Below, piece by piece: positions 15,360 through 23,403 of a stretch of 64,000 nt of DNA. The first letter of the stretch is position 1. Each line of letters starts with the position of its first letter. Below the pieces are notes generated by a model. It saw only the letters and a list, made by a program, of their open reading frames with translations. It did no database searches and was not told where the DNA came from. A program made the translations under genes and the position numbers. The DNA is from Enterococcus faecalis 13-SD-W-01 (GTDB lineage Bacteria > Bacillota > Bacilli > Lactobacillales > Enterococcaceae), in NCBI GenBank assembly GCA_000415185.1, contig KE351671.1:1-64000 (forward strand), read 5' to 3'.

Positions 15360-16001
15360 ATGCTGCTGAAAACAATGGTCTACAAGAAAAAAGATTTAAC
15401 AACAGTGAACGAGACAAATACATTAGAACAAGCATTAGAGATTTTAGAAACATCTGGTTATCGTTGTGTACCGATCCTTGATGAATCCGGACAGATTTTT
15501 CGTGGAAATATTTACAAAATGCACATCTACCGCCACAAAGCAAATGGCGGAGACATGACACTTCCTGTCACTTACTTATTGAAAAACGCCACAAAATTCA
15601 TCTATGTGAATACATCATTCTTCAAAGTATTCTTTACCATCAAAGAATTGCCGTATATCGCAGTTTTAGATGAAAATAACCATTTTTACGGGATCTTGAC
15701 GCACAGTTCTTTACTGAATATGCTTTCTCAATCATGGAGCATCGAGCAAGGAAGCTACGTATTAACGGTTGCTTCTACTGGAAAACAAGGCGATTTGGCC
15801 TCTATGACAAAAATTATTTCTAAGTACACAAGTATTGCCAGCTGCATTACTTTGGATATTGGTAAAGACGAATTTATCCGCCGTACGCTGATTACTCTTC
15901 CAGCGCAAACGACAAAAGAAACATGCGATACGATTGTGAGCCATTTAGAAAAGAAAAATTTCAAAGTAGTAGAAATCGAAGATCTGCAGCATGCAGAATA
16001 A
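15360..16001 (+). CDS. CBS-pair protein with C-terminal ACT-like region (c-di-AMP-binding protein candidate)
   Basis: Cytoplasmic protein of 213 residues. Two CBS repeats occupy about 1-55 (YRCVPILDESGQIFRGNI) and 70-125 (LPYIAVLDENNHFYGILTHSSLLNML). The last 80 residues, from YVLTVASTGKQGDLASMTKIISKY, look like an ACT-type fold. This layout resembles cyclic-di-AMP-binding CBS proteins of Listeria and other Firmicutes, which sense or buffer that second messenger; binding here is inferred. I chose the start at 15360 because ACGGAGG lies 9 bases upstream. It is monocistronic, with a terminator shared with the convergent queT. Confidence 0.7.
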   Translation: MLLKTMVYKKKDLTTVNETNTLEQALEILETSGYRCVPILDESGQIFRGNIYKMHIYRHKANGGDMTLPVTYLLKNATKFIYVNTSFFKVFFTIKELPYIAVLDENNHFYGILTHSSLLNMLSQSWSIEQGSYVLTVASTGKQGDLASMTKIISKYTSIASCITLDIGKDEFIRRTLITLPAQTTKETCDTIVSHLEKKNFKVVEIEDLQHAE

Positions 16002-16032
16002 AGAGCAGAAAATCTTTTTGCTCAAATAAAAA

Positions 16033-16078
16033 ACGGGCAATCTGAAAATCTGTCAATGATTTTCGGATCGCCCATTTT
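16033..16078. terminator. Bidirectional terminator between the CBS gene and queT
   Basis: GGGCAATCTGAAAATC and GATTTTCGGATCGCCC pair with one mismatch around a 7-base loop; A-run on the left, T-run on the right. Confidence 0.85.
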
Positions 16079-16079
16079 T

Positions 16080-16583
16080 TTAGATTCTTTTTTCAAAATG
16101 GATTGTTTTATTCAAGTAATACATCAATGGTGCTGAAATGACCATGATGATGAATTCGCTAAGTGCCAATGTGCCGTAAGTTACCCAAAAAGCATGACCG
16201 CCTGTCGGAACAAGCATATACGCGATCAAAATCATACTTACTGTAAAAAAGAGCGTATTTAAAGCTAAACGGATCTTGACATCTTTTACTTTGTTTTGCA
16301 GCAATGCTGTCAAACCAAGTGATAAGAACGTCTGTGTCCCGCCAAAAATCACGTCCATGATCCCAAAACCAAAGAATGCATTGTAGACGATGACTCCGCC
16401 TAAAACACCCCACAAAAGTTTCCGATTGAAAACTACCAGATGATTCAAGCTTTCTGATATTCGAAATTGGATCGGCCCTGAAGAGACAGGTGCGACTAAA
16501 ATCGTTAATGCTAAATAAAGTGCCATGATGATCCCATTTACCGCAATGACCATCAATGATTTGCTGCTTTTTGATGCTTGCAT
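16080..16583 (-). CDS. queT: Queuosine precursor transporter, QueT family
   Basis: Membrane protein of 167 residues with about five or six hydrophobic segments; likely the substrate-binding S component of an ECF transporter for queuosine precursors such as preQ1 or preQ0. The sequence GPIQFRISESLNHLVVF and GGTQTFLSLGLTALL are typical of the family. A preQ1-I riboswitch sits in its leader, which supports the substrate. Two AGGAG boxes lie before the ATG, the nearer one (GAGGAGAAATT) serving translation. It has its own promoter at 16733-16760. Confidence 0.92.
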   Translation of the reverse strand: MQASKSSKSLMVIAVNGIIMALYLALTILVAPVSSGPIQFRISESLNHLVVFNRKLLWGVLGGVIVYNAFFGFGIMDVIFGGTQTFLSLGLTALLQNKVKDVKIRLALNTLFFTVSMILIAYMLVPTGGHAFWVTYGTLALSEFIIMVISAPLMYYLNKTIHFEKRI

Positions 16584-16599
16584 AATTTCTCCTCATTTC

Positions 16600-16638
16600 T
16601 CCTAGTTTTTTTGCGCGGGATGGTTGATGAACCGCGGA
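16600..16638 (-). promoter_or_regulatory. PreQ1-I riboswitch
   Basis: In the minus-strand transcript: GCGGTTC, then ATCAACCATCCCGC, then GCAAAAAAACTAGG. This is the compact type I preQ1 aptamer: a G-C stem, a cytosine in the loop, and an A-rich tail that folds back into the loop. The tail ends in CTAGGAG, so ligand binding could hide a Shine-Dalgarno-like sequence and repress translation of queT. It starts about 20 bases before the queT ATG. Confidence 0.85.
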
Positions 16639-16732
16639 CCTAGTTGTTTTTTTGCAAAACGAACTAGAATCGAAAAAATTTCTTGGCTTCAGTTTTCACT
16701 GAAATATCCCGAAATCTTGACCACAATCATTC

Positions 16733-16760
16733 ATTATAACAGAAGGCTTTTTCTTTTCAA
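16733..16760 (-). promoter_or_regulatory. queT promoter
   Basis: On the minus strand TTGAAA (16755-16760) and TATAAT (16733-16738), spacer 16. The leader from here to the aptamer is about 90 bases and contains TCTAGTT and AACAACTAGG arms that can pair with each other. Confidence 0.75.
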
Positions 16761-16803
16761 CAACTAGCTGATATTTCCTGGAAAAGTAATGTTAAAACTC
16801 AAA

Positions 16804-16841
16804 AGTAAACGTTTGCAAAAAGAAGCAAAACATGGTATAAA
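16804..16841 (+). promoter_or_regulatory. Promoter of the 16848-17070 RNA with a cre-like site
   Basis: TTGCAA (16813-16818) and TATAAA (16836-16841) with a 17-base spacer. AGTAAACGTTTGCA (16804-16817) matches 13 of 14 positions of the catabolite-response consensus TGNAANCGNTTNCA and covers the -35 box, a position where CcpA would repress. Confidence 0.6.
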
Positions 16842-16847
16842 ATAGGT

Positions 16848-17070
16848 GTAAGGGGTCATAAGAATTCCCAGTAGCGCAGACGAAGCAGGTTCTGCTGAAC
16901 AGAATTGTTGTGAAACTGAAACGAAGATGTAAAGGATGTGGGAATTTGAGCAACCTCTTACTTATCGTACAGGGTCTAACAGATTGTTGAAGAACTAAGT
17001 GGACACATGAACCTTAGATTTCTTCTCCGGAAAAGTACCGGATCGAGCATCTGTTAGATCTTTTTTATTT
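16848..17070 (+). ncRNA. Structured non-coding RNA of about 220 nt, family not recognised
   Basis: A promoter, extensive pairing and an intrinsic terminator occur without an ORF. The 5' domain is closed by GTAAGGGGT (about 16848) with ACCTCTTAC, continuing AAGAATTCCC with GGGAATTT, and encloses a large purine-rich bubble and a CAGGTTCTG/CAGAATTG hairpin. The 3' domain is a three-way junction: TCTAACAGAT with ATCTGTTAGA (the terminator stem, followed by TCTTTTTT), GAAGAACTAAG with CTTAGATTTCTTC, and TCCGG with CCGGA. It does not carry tmRNA, RNase P or SRP hallmarks that I can see. A divergent 6S RNA cannot be excluded for the rod-like first half. The next gene has its own promoter downstream, so an independent small RNA is favoured over a leader. 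Confidence 0.65.
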
Positions 17071-17080
17071 ATTTTTTCTT

Positions 17081-17206
17081 TTCCTCTGCTATAATGTGTG
17101 GGAAACGATTTTGAATAAACAGTTTAAGAAATAGATTTCGCAAACAGCGAGCCTTGGCTGTACGGAGTCCTCGACAAAAACCAAGACAATGCTCTTGGCT
17201 TTTTCT
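17081..17206 (+). promoter_or_regulatory. Promoter and attenuator-like leader of the diacylglycerol kinase gene
   Basis: CTGCTATAAT (17086-17095) is an extended -10 box. About 90 bases downstream, CCAAG and CTTGG form a small hairpin followed by CTTTTTC (17181-17206), terminator-like. An upstream GCCTTGG could pair with CCAAG instead and prevent it. Gene start is at 17255. No known riboswitch class is recognised. Confidence 0.4.
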
Positions 17207-17254
17207 TATGGAAGAATAAAACCATTCTTTCAACTTAAGCTGCAGGAGGAAAAA

Positions 17255-18226
17255 ATGGATATCCACTATCATTTATTGATCAACCAAGCGGCCGGCAGCG
17301 GAAATGGCAAAAAGACCGCAGAAAAAATCATCAAATTGCTGGAAGAAAAAAAGCTGGTATTTACTGCTCACTATAGCGAGTACGCTGGACACGATGCTGA
17401 AATCGCTGAACAATTGGTCCCTTCTCTGCTTCCTTGGCCTGAAGATAAAGAAGAATTGACAGAACAGAACGAATTTCCTTTAGTCGTTGTGATTGGCGGG
17501 GATGGTACCCTTCATCAAGTACTCAATGCTTTCCATTATTTGGGAAAAGAATTTCCAATCGGCTATATCCCAGCTGGTTCAGGAAACGATTTTGCACGGG
17601 GGATCGGTTTGCCTCGCACAGCAGAACTGGCGTTAGATCGCCTTTTAGCAACCACTGAACCGAAAATGATCAATTTGCTGACTTTTGAAGAAAAAATAAG
17701 CGAAACAAGCGGGATCTTAGTTAATAATTTTGGGATCGGCTTAGATGCAGCTGTCGTTCATGCAACCAATCATTCTGCTTCTAAAGAACGATTGAACAAG
17801 TATAATCTAGGCTCTTTTGCTTATATTTTTTCGATTGCACGGGTACTGTTCACACAAAAAGGATTTCCGCTTTTAGCAGATGTCGGCGGCAAGCAGCTCG
17901 CTTTTTCAAAAGCATTTCTGTGTACCGTGACAAATCATCCTTATTTTGGCGGCGGGGTTGCGATTGCGCCAACAGCTGAAATCGCAAAACCGAATATGGA
18001 TTTTATCCTGATTGAACGAATCAATTTTTTCAAGATTTTATGGATCATTGGTCTGCTTCTTCGAAAAAAACATTTGAAATCAAAACATGTCCATCACTTT
18101 ACAACAAGTAAACTTCGCTTGACCACAACGCTTCCTCAGTATGGACAAGCAGATGGCGAAGATTTGGATTCTCAATCCTTTGATTTGCAATTTGGGACCA
18201 AAAAACAGCCCTTTTGGTTTCTTTAA
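17255..18226 (+). CDS. Diacylglycerol kinase family lipid kinase (DagK/YegS type)
   Basis: Soluble lipid kinase of 323 residues. The catalytic domain opens with HYHLLINQAAGSGNGKK and carries the nucleotide-binding VVIGGDGTLHQVLNAF (near residue 77) and PAGSGNDFARGIGLP (near 108), the hallmark of DAG and sphingosine-type kinases; the C-terminal beta domain follows. In Gram-positives DgkB recycles diacylglycerol left by lipoteichoic acid synthesis into phosphatidic acid, a plausible role here, though other YegS-like members have unknown substrates. I set the start at 17255 behind GCAGGAGG; an earlier in-frame ATG would run through the attenuator hairpin. A terminator shared with recD2 follows. 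Confidence 0.85.
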   Translation: MDIHYHLLINQAAGSGNGKKTAEKIIKLLEEKKLVFTAHYSEYAGHDAEIAEQLVPSLLPWPEDKEELTEQNEFPLVVVIGGDGTLHQVLNAFHYLGKEFPIGYIPAGSGNDFARGIGLPRTAELALDRLLATTEPKMINLLTFEEKISETSGILVNNFGIGLDAAVVHATNHSASKERLNKYNLGSFAYIFSIARVLFTQKGFPLLADVGGKQLAFSKAFLCTVTNHPYFGGGVAIAPTAEIAKPNMDFILIERINFFKILWIIGLLLRKKHLKSKHVHHFTTSKLRLTTTLPQYGQADGEDLDSQSFDLQFGTKKQPFWFL

Positions 18227-18256
18227 AAGAGTCAGAAACAGACTTTTAAATACAGT

Positions 18257-18293
18257 AAAAACCGCAAAACGATTTTTACGTTTTGCGGTTTTT
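18257..18293. terminator. Bidirectional terminator between the lipid kinase gene and recD2
   Basis: AAAACCGCAAAACG and CGTTTTGCGGTTTTT pair perfectly around a short A/T-rich loop. Confidence 0.9.
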
Positions 18294-18323
18294 GATTGTT
18301 GGAAACAAGTATTTTTACAACCA

Positions 18324-20879
18324 CTAGCCAAACGGCGTAATTTCCCCCATCCCAATCATTGGATCGATTTTCTCTTCTTTGATCAGTTGAGTGGTCAGAA
18401 TATAATTTTGAGGCTCTTCTTCCACAATTGGTTCTGGTGTTTTTTCAGGCGCAAAAAGACTGATTTCTTCTGTTTGTTCATCCGGCTCATCTGCGATCGT
18501 TTCTTTTTTTGTTTTCACGACAGCTGGTTGGCGTTTCGGTTCTTCTGGTGTTGTGTAGACACCATCTTCAAATGGGTCATCCCCTGCCAGAGAATCTTCG
18601 TAAGCAGTCAATTTCGTGCGGATCGTCAATGACATTTGTTCATTGTGGATGATCCGTTCTTTTAAAGTCGTCAATCTTACTGCGGACTCATTTTTCACAC
18701 AGGTTTCGTAGGCATTTTCTTCCCCTAGTAAAATCAACAGATCTTTACTCCGCGTAACAGCCGTATATAAAAGATTTCGCTGCAGCATTCGCTGATACTG
18801 GTGTACCATCGGCAAGATCACCATCTTGAATTCACTACCTTGGGACTTGTGGATCGAACAGCAATACGACAAAGTGATTTTGTTCCATTCATTTCGCTTA
18901 TATGTTACTTCATTCGCGTCAAATTGAATGACCAGTTCATCGACTTTGTCTTCGGAATCTTTGGCTAAAATAATCCCAGTGATCACGCCCATATCTCCGT
19001 TAAAAACATTCACTTCCGGTGTATTGACGAGTTGGAGCACCTTGTCTCCGATTCGATAAACCGTATCATTCCAGCTGACTTCTTTTTTCCGTCCGTCAGA
19101 AGGATTGAAAATCTCCTGCATCATTTTATTCAATGCGTCGATTCCTGCTGCACCGCGATACATCGGCGCCAACACTTGGATATCTTGGGCAGTAAAACCT
19201 TTCTTTTTCGCTTTTGCGACGATTTGTGAAATCAGCGGTTCGATTTGGTATGCATCGCTTTTGAAGAACGAACGGTCTTTCTGGTTTTTCGTAAAATCGG
19301 GCGGTAATTTTCCTTCTTTGATTTCATGGGCTAAAGGAATGATACTCGACCCGTCTCCTTGACGATAGATTTCCGTCAATTCTACTTTTGGAATCTCATT
19401 GATTTCCATTAAATCATGCAATACTTGTCCGGGTCCAACTGATGGAAGCTGATCTTTGTCTCCGACTAAAATCACTTGCATATTTGTTGGAATTGCTTTG
19501 AACAAGGTATTTGCCAGCCATGTATCGACCATCGACATCTCATCGACGATCAATAATCCGCCTTCTAATTCTTTTGTGCTCATCGTTGGTGTTTTTTCTC
19601 GACCATTCAATCCTAATAACCGGTGGATCGTACTTGCTGGGAGACCCGTTGTTTCATTCATTCGTTTCGCCGCTCTTCCTGTCGGTGCAGCGAGCAAAAT
19701 CGGAAAAATCTCTTGCGTATATTTATTGGGATCTAATTCCAATCCGTTCAATTCAGCAAAAAGATGGACGATTCCGTTGATCACCGTCGTTTTCCCTGTA
19801 CCTGGGCCCCCTGTCAGAATGAATAATGGTGATTTGATTGCTTCAGTAATGGCTTTTTCCTGTGAATCGCCATATTGGATACCTAGTGTTTTTTCCGTCA
19901 AACGAATCGTTTTCTGGATTTCTTTTTCGGGATAACGGATCTCTTTCTTCCGATGAAGCAGCCGTTGAATCGAACTGCCAATACCCCATTCAGAAAAATA
20001 CAAACTATTTTCATACAAATTGGTTTCTTCTTGCTGTATTTTACCTTCTTCGACCAGTTGGATAATGACCGAAGCTGCCTGATCAGGTGTTATTTCAATA
20101 GGTCGGCTGGTTTCTAGCAAACGAATCGTCTGCTGCAGCAAATCTTCAGCTGGAACATAGGTATTCCCCGTCTGGATGGCCTGCTGAAAAATCTGATGTA
20201 AAACAGCCGCGCGAATACGGCGAGGAGAATCCGCAGCGATCCCGATTTGCTCAGCCAAATTATCCGCACGTTTGAACCCGATTCCCTCGATATCTTCCAC
20301 GAGCTGGTACGGATTTTCTTGAATGATATCCAGCGCTTCATTTTTATACGCTTGATAGATACTAAATGCCAGCTGGCTCCCAAATCCATAACGATTCAAT
20401 CCCATGATGACTTGATCCATACCATGATTCAAGCGAATCGTTTCAGCAATCAATTCACGTTTTTCTTTGGTTAATCCCGTTATTTTTTTGAGTTCTGACG
20501 GATCAGAAATAATTCGTTCAATGGCATCTTCACCAAGTAACGCGACGATTTTTTCTGCCGTTTTTTTCCCAATACCAGGAAATTTATCACTCGACAAATA
20601 CGCAATGATCCCATTTGCTGTCGTTGGTTTTTCCTGTTCGTACCGCTCCACTTTTAATTGTCTTCCATACTTTGGATGATCGACTAATTCACCAAAAAAA
20701 CGGTATGTTTCATTTTCTTGTATTTCTCCAAAACTGCCAGTTGCAACAATTTCTTTTTCTCGAAAATCCGCATCTGTTTCACTGACATGGATAAGAAGAA
20801 CTTTGTAGAAGTTGCTTGGGTTTTGAAAAAAGACCGCTGCTACCGTGCCGACAAAATAAGGCATTTTTTCTGGCTGCAT
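18324..20879 (-). CDS. recD2: SF1B DNA helicase RecD2
   Basis: 5'-3' DNA helicase of 851 residues without RecBC partners, involved in DNA repair and replication-fork maintenance. The N-terminal third has the OB-like YFVGTVAAVFF start and helix-hairpin-helix regions (GIGKKTAEKIVALLG; EGIGFKRADNLA). Helicase motifs follow: Walker A LTGGPGTGKTT (near 350), LLIVDEMSMVD, LVGDKDQLPSVGPG, and SYCCSIHKSQGSEF with YTAVTRSKD near the end. The start at 20879 is preceded by AAAGGAGCTCCTCTT. It is the second gene after a histidine phosphatase, 19 bases apart. The last 100 residues are acidic and low in complexity. Confidence 0.95.
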   Translation of the reverse strand: MQPEKMPYFVGTVAAVFFQNPSNFYKVLLIHVSETDADFREKEIVATGSFGEIQENETYRFFGELVDHPKYGRQLKVERYEQEKPTTANGIIAYLSSDKFPGIGKKTAEKIVALLGEDAIERIISDPSELKKITGLTKEKRELIAETIRLNHGMDQVIMGLNRYGFGSQLAFSIYQAYKNEALDIIQENPYQLVEDIEGIGFKRADNLAEQIGIAADSPRRIRAAVLHQIFQQAIQTGNTYVPAEDLLQQTIRLLETSRPIEITPDQAASVIIQLVEEGKIQQEETNLYENSLYFSEWGIGSSIQRLLHRKKEIRYPEKEIQKTIRLTEKTLGIQYGDSQEKAITEAIKSPLFILTGGPGTGKTTVINGIVHLFAELNGLELDPNKYTQEIFPILLAAPTGRAAKRMNETTGLPASTIHRLLGLNGREKTPTMSTKELEGGLLIVDEMSMVDTWLANTLFKAIPTNMQVILVGDKDQLPSVGPGQVLHDLMEINEIPKVELTEIYRQGDGSSIIPLAHEIKEGKLPPDFTKNQKDRSFFKSDAYQIEPLISQIVAKAKKKGFTAQDIQVLAPMYRGAAGIDALNKMMQEIFNPSDGRKKEVSWNDTVYRIGDKVLQLVNTPEVNVFNGDMGVITGIILAKDSEDKVDELVIQFDANEVTYKRNEWNKITLSYCCSIHKSQGSEFKMVILPMVHQYQRMLQRNLLYTAVTRSKDLLILLGEENAYETCVKNESAVRLTTLKERIIHNEQMSLTIRTKLTAYEDSLAGDDPFEDGVYTTPEEPKRQPAVVKTKKETIADEPDEQTEEISLFAPEKTPEPIVEEEPQNYILTTQLIKEEKIDPMIGMGEITPFG

Positions 20880-20898
20880 AAGAGGAGCTCCTTTCAAT

Positions 20899-21552
20899 CT
20901 ATAATAATGGTTCTGGTTTCGTATCCGAACCTAAAAAATCAATATTGTTCCACGTTTTTAATTTGTAAGGCGACTCATGTGACCCTTCCGTCTCCAAAAT
21001 CGTCAAACTGCTGTTATATAAACCGCCCATCTCGCGCAATTGGCTGATTTCTTTCCCCAGCATCCATTGAATTGCCGCAGTCATCGATGCGCCATGACCA
21101 ACAAATAAGACTGGACCTGTATGTTTGGCTGCTGCTTCGGTCACAACCGCTTCGATTCGTGAAATTGCCTCTTGGATCGGTTCGCCATTAAAAGGTGTTG
21201 GATCATATTTGTCTAAATGATGTCGCAGATTAGGCAAGTTTTCAGGATATTTTCCATACATTTCATCAATCGAGCGTCCTTCTAATTCACCCAGTCCAAG
21301 CTCCTTCAATTGATCGGTATAAATAATCTCTGTCGGATGAGCCAGCTCTTGGTTGATGCCTTGCGCTGTATCTTGTGCGCGTTTTGCTGTACTCGAATAA
21401 ATCACTTCAAAAGGAATCTGCTGTATATGCTGGCCAAACAGTTTGATTTCTTCATAACTATGAGGCAATAGCGGAGAATCGCCGTTGCTGCCTTGAAAAC
21501 GGCGCTCCAGGTTCCATTGTGTTTTTCCATGTCGTGTAAAATATAGTTCCAT
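20899..21552 (-). CDS. Histidine phosphatase family protein (phosphoglycerate mutase-like)
   Basis: Cytoplasmic phosphatase of 217 residues. FTRHGKTQWN at the N-terminus holds the catalytic RHG motif, and LFVGHGASMTA near residue 150 holds the second histidine. IYSSTAKRAQDTAQ and the acid-containing LGLGELEGRS segment complete the active-site pattern. This is the broad-specificity branch rather than glycolytic mutase, because the protein is short and lacks the GpmA insert. It lies in an apparent operon upstream of recD2. The substrate cannot be predicted. Confidence 0.85.
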   Translation of the reverse strand: MELYFTRHGKTQWNLERRFQGSNGDSPLLPHSYEEIKLFGQHIQQIPFEVIYSSTAKRAQDTAQGINQELAHPTEIIYTDQLKELGLGELEGRSIDEMYGKYPENLPNLRHHLDKYDPTPFNGEPIQEAISRIEAVVTEAAAKHTGPVLFVGHGASMTAAIQWMLGKEISQLREMGGLYNSSLTILETEGSHESPYKLKTWNNIDFLGSDTKPEPLL

Positions 21553-21606
21553 TGCGGCGAACTCCTTTTAAGTTTGATAGTTCTATTTTAACGTAAAAAA
21601 CAACGA

Positions 21607-22110
21607 TTAATCCAGCTTGTCGTTTTCATAGTGATGTGTCAAATCAAGATCAGGGAATCCTTGTTGTCTCAATGCTTCATAAACAATCATCGCAGCAGTA
21701 TTTGAGAGGTTCAATGAGCGGACATGTTCATCATTCATTGGGATACGCAAACATTTTTCTTCATTTTCCCGCATAAACTCTTCTGGTAAACCAGTTGTTT
21801 CTTTCCCAAATAAAAAGAAGTGCTCTTCTCCATCTGCAAAATTTTCATCACTGTAGACTTTGTTTGCAAATTTAGAGATCAAGTGCAGTTTTCGTCCATT
21901 CAAATATTCTAAAAACGAAGGAAGATTTTTATGATACGTGATATTCACATCATTCCAATAATCTAATCCGGCTCTTTTTAAATATTTGTCGTCTGTTGAA
22001 AAGCCCAGTGGTTCGATCAAATGCAGCGGTGTATTAGTAGCTGCGCAAGTTCTAGCGATATTTCCTGTATTTGCAGGAATCAATGGTTCAAATAAAACGA
22101 TGTGATTCAT
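21607..22110 (-). CDS. trmL: tRNA (cytidine/uridine-34-2'-O)-methyltransferase
   Basis: SPOUT-class enzyme that 2'-O-methylates the wobble nucleotide of leucine tRNAs. With the chosen start the protein has 167 residues. It begins [22 protein letters not shown] and carries [13 protein letters not shown] and [19 protein letters not shown], which form the trefoil knot that binds SAM. The longer in-frame ORF would start 31 codons earlier, but that region is low-complexity and runs into the terminator of the upstream RNA; GAGAGGTTGATAGAT precedes the chosen ATG. It is preceded by the three-hairpin RNA at 22172-22286. Confidence 0.93.
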   Translation of the reverse strand: MNHIVLFEPLIPANTGNIARTCAATNTPLHLIEPLGFSTDDKYLKRAGLDYWNDVNITYHKNLPSFLEYLNGRKLHLISKFANKVYSDENFADGEEHFFLFGKETTGLPEEFMRENEEKCLRIPMNDEHVRSLNLSNTAAMIVYEALRQQGFPDLDLTHHYENDKLD

Positions 22111-22171
22111 ATCTATCAACCTCTCATCTTTATGTTTGCTCTTTTCAGCATGTTTTTTTGAAAAACGGCAT

Positions 22172-22286
22172 AAAAAAAAACGTATCAACTCGGTGTCAGT
22201 CACTGCGAGTCGTTACGTTAGTGAAGCTCTTTTCACTAACTTTTATCAGAACAGGAACCTGATAAAAACCAATGAAAAAACAACTT
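22172..22286 (-). ncRNA. Three-hairpin RNA of about 115 nt upstream of trmL
   Basis: The minus strand from about 22286 contains three successive stem-loops: TTTTATCAG with CTGATAAAA, GTTAGTGAA with TTCACTAAC, and CGTAACGACTCG with CGAGTTGATACG (outer and inner parts paired), the last followed by nine U. A strong promoter lies directly upstream (22293-22321). There is no ORF. It is either an independent small RNA or a leader that ends transcription before trmL. No family is recognised. Confidence 0.65.
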
Positions 22287-22292
22287 GTTGCT

Positions 22293-22321
22293 AATATACC
22301 ACCAACTTTTGCGTTTTGCAA
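22293..22321 (-). promoter_or_regulatory. Promoter of the three-hairpin RNA
   Basis: On the minus strand, TTGCAA (22316-22321) and TATATT (22293-22298), spacer 17. It lies just downstream of the rlmA-like stop codon. Confidence 0.65.
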
Positions 22322-22339
22322 TAGTTCCTCTGAAAAAAA

Positions 22340-23197
22340 TCAGAAAAAACGCGTACTCTTAGTTCCTTTTAATAATTCTATGTCAATTGTAATTTTTCTT
22401 AACAGATTTTCTTGTAATTTTTCTTTTATTGACGCTTCTACTTGCCATTCAAGCGGCGACATGGCTAATAGATCTAACTGATTTTCTTCCGGTATTGAAA
22501 ATTCATAGGTTACACGACGGCGTTTCACCAGCTGCATCGATTCTTCAAATTTTGCAGCTACCCGTTCATTAGAATAATTTTGTTTTTCGGGCTGATCCGG
22601 ATAAAACGCTTGGCGCAGCTCTTTTAAATAGCCGCTTTGCGGAACGATTTTCAGCACTTCGCCTTCATCTGCCAGCACGCGCTGAAACTCTTGATAATGG
22701 GAAGGTGAAAAAATATTCAGGATCGTTTCGAATTGTTTGTTTTCAAATGGCAGATTTGTCAAATCTGCTACACACCAAAATGCGTCCATTGGCTGTTCTG
22801 TCGCTGCATAAACGCCTTCTTTTGAAATATCGAAACCAATTGCTTTTTTTATAGCTGTCAATTGAGATAATTCTTGTAAGAAGCTCCCTTCTCCACAACC
22901 TACATCCAAGACCTTACTATTCTTCGGCATTTCTTCTGCCAGCATTTCTAAAACCGGGGTATACATACCCGCTTGGATCATTCGTCTTCGCGGCGTAAAC
23001 ATCCCTTGGTCGTATTCTGTTTTAACTGCATGTGTCAAAAAATACAGTGTTCCTTTTTTTGACAAATCATAACGGTGGTTTTGTGTACACACCAGACCAT
23101 TTGGTGTTTCAGACACGGGATTTTGACAAAGCGGACAGCGGAACATCGAATGATTTTCTTTCAAAAACTGTCGGGCACGGTCAATTTTTTTCAACAT
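22340..23197 (-). CDS. 23S rRNA (guanine-N1)-methyltransferase, RlmA family
   Basis: SAM-dependent methyltransferase of 285 residues. The N-terminus has a zinc-binding set, FRCPLCQNPV followed by VCTQNHRYD, specific to the RlmA family, which methylates G745 or G748 in 23S rRNA. The SAM-binding segment is VLDVGCGEGSF (near 95), and FSPSHYQEFQRVL follows. Gram-positive members (RlmA-II/TlrB type) act on G748 and can affect tylosin sensitivity; which of the two applies here is not certain. The start at 23197 follows GAGGGGAAAAGTT. It is monocistronic. Confidence 0.85.
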   Translation of the reverse strand: MLKKIDRARQFLKENHSMFRCPLCQNPVSETPNGLVCTQNHRYDLSKKGTLYFLTHAVKTEYDQGMFTPRRRMIQAGMYTPVLEMLAEEMPKNSKVLDVGCGEGSFLQELSQLTAIKKAIGFDISKEGVYAATEQPMDAFWCVADLTNLPFENKQFETILNIFSPSHYQEFQRVLADEGEVLKIVPQSGYLKELRQAFYPDQPEKQNYSNERVAAKFEESMQLVKRRRVTYEFSIPEENQLDLLAMSPLEWQVEASIKEKLQENLLRKITIDIELLKGTKSTRFF

Positions 23198-23403
23198 AAC
23201 TTTTCCCCTCATTTCTTTTTTATCTTACCTTTCCCACCAGACTTTAGCAAGCCCGAAAAGTATGTTACAATGCACAGGAAACAGGGTTGCTGAAAGCGAA
23301 AATAAGCAAATTTCCACAAATAGAGGGCTGCTATTTTTTATTTATTCGAACCCTCTCTTCTCGCTGATAAAAGCTGCAGCTGCCAAAAAAAGGAGGCAAA
23401 AAA

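Noticed and set aside
16848-17070. tmRNA, RNase P or SRP RNA for the structured RNA
   Set aside because: No CCA-type 3' end or tag ORF, no class B RNase P start, and no SRP tetraloop motif; only a divergent 6S RNA remains possible.
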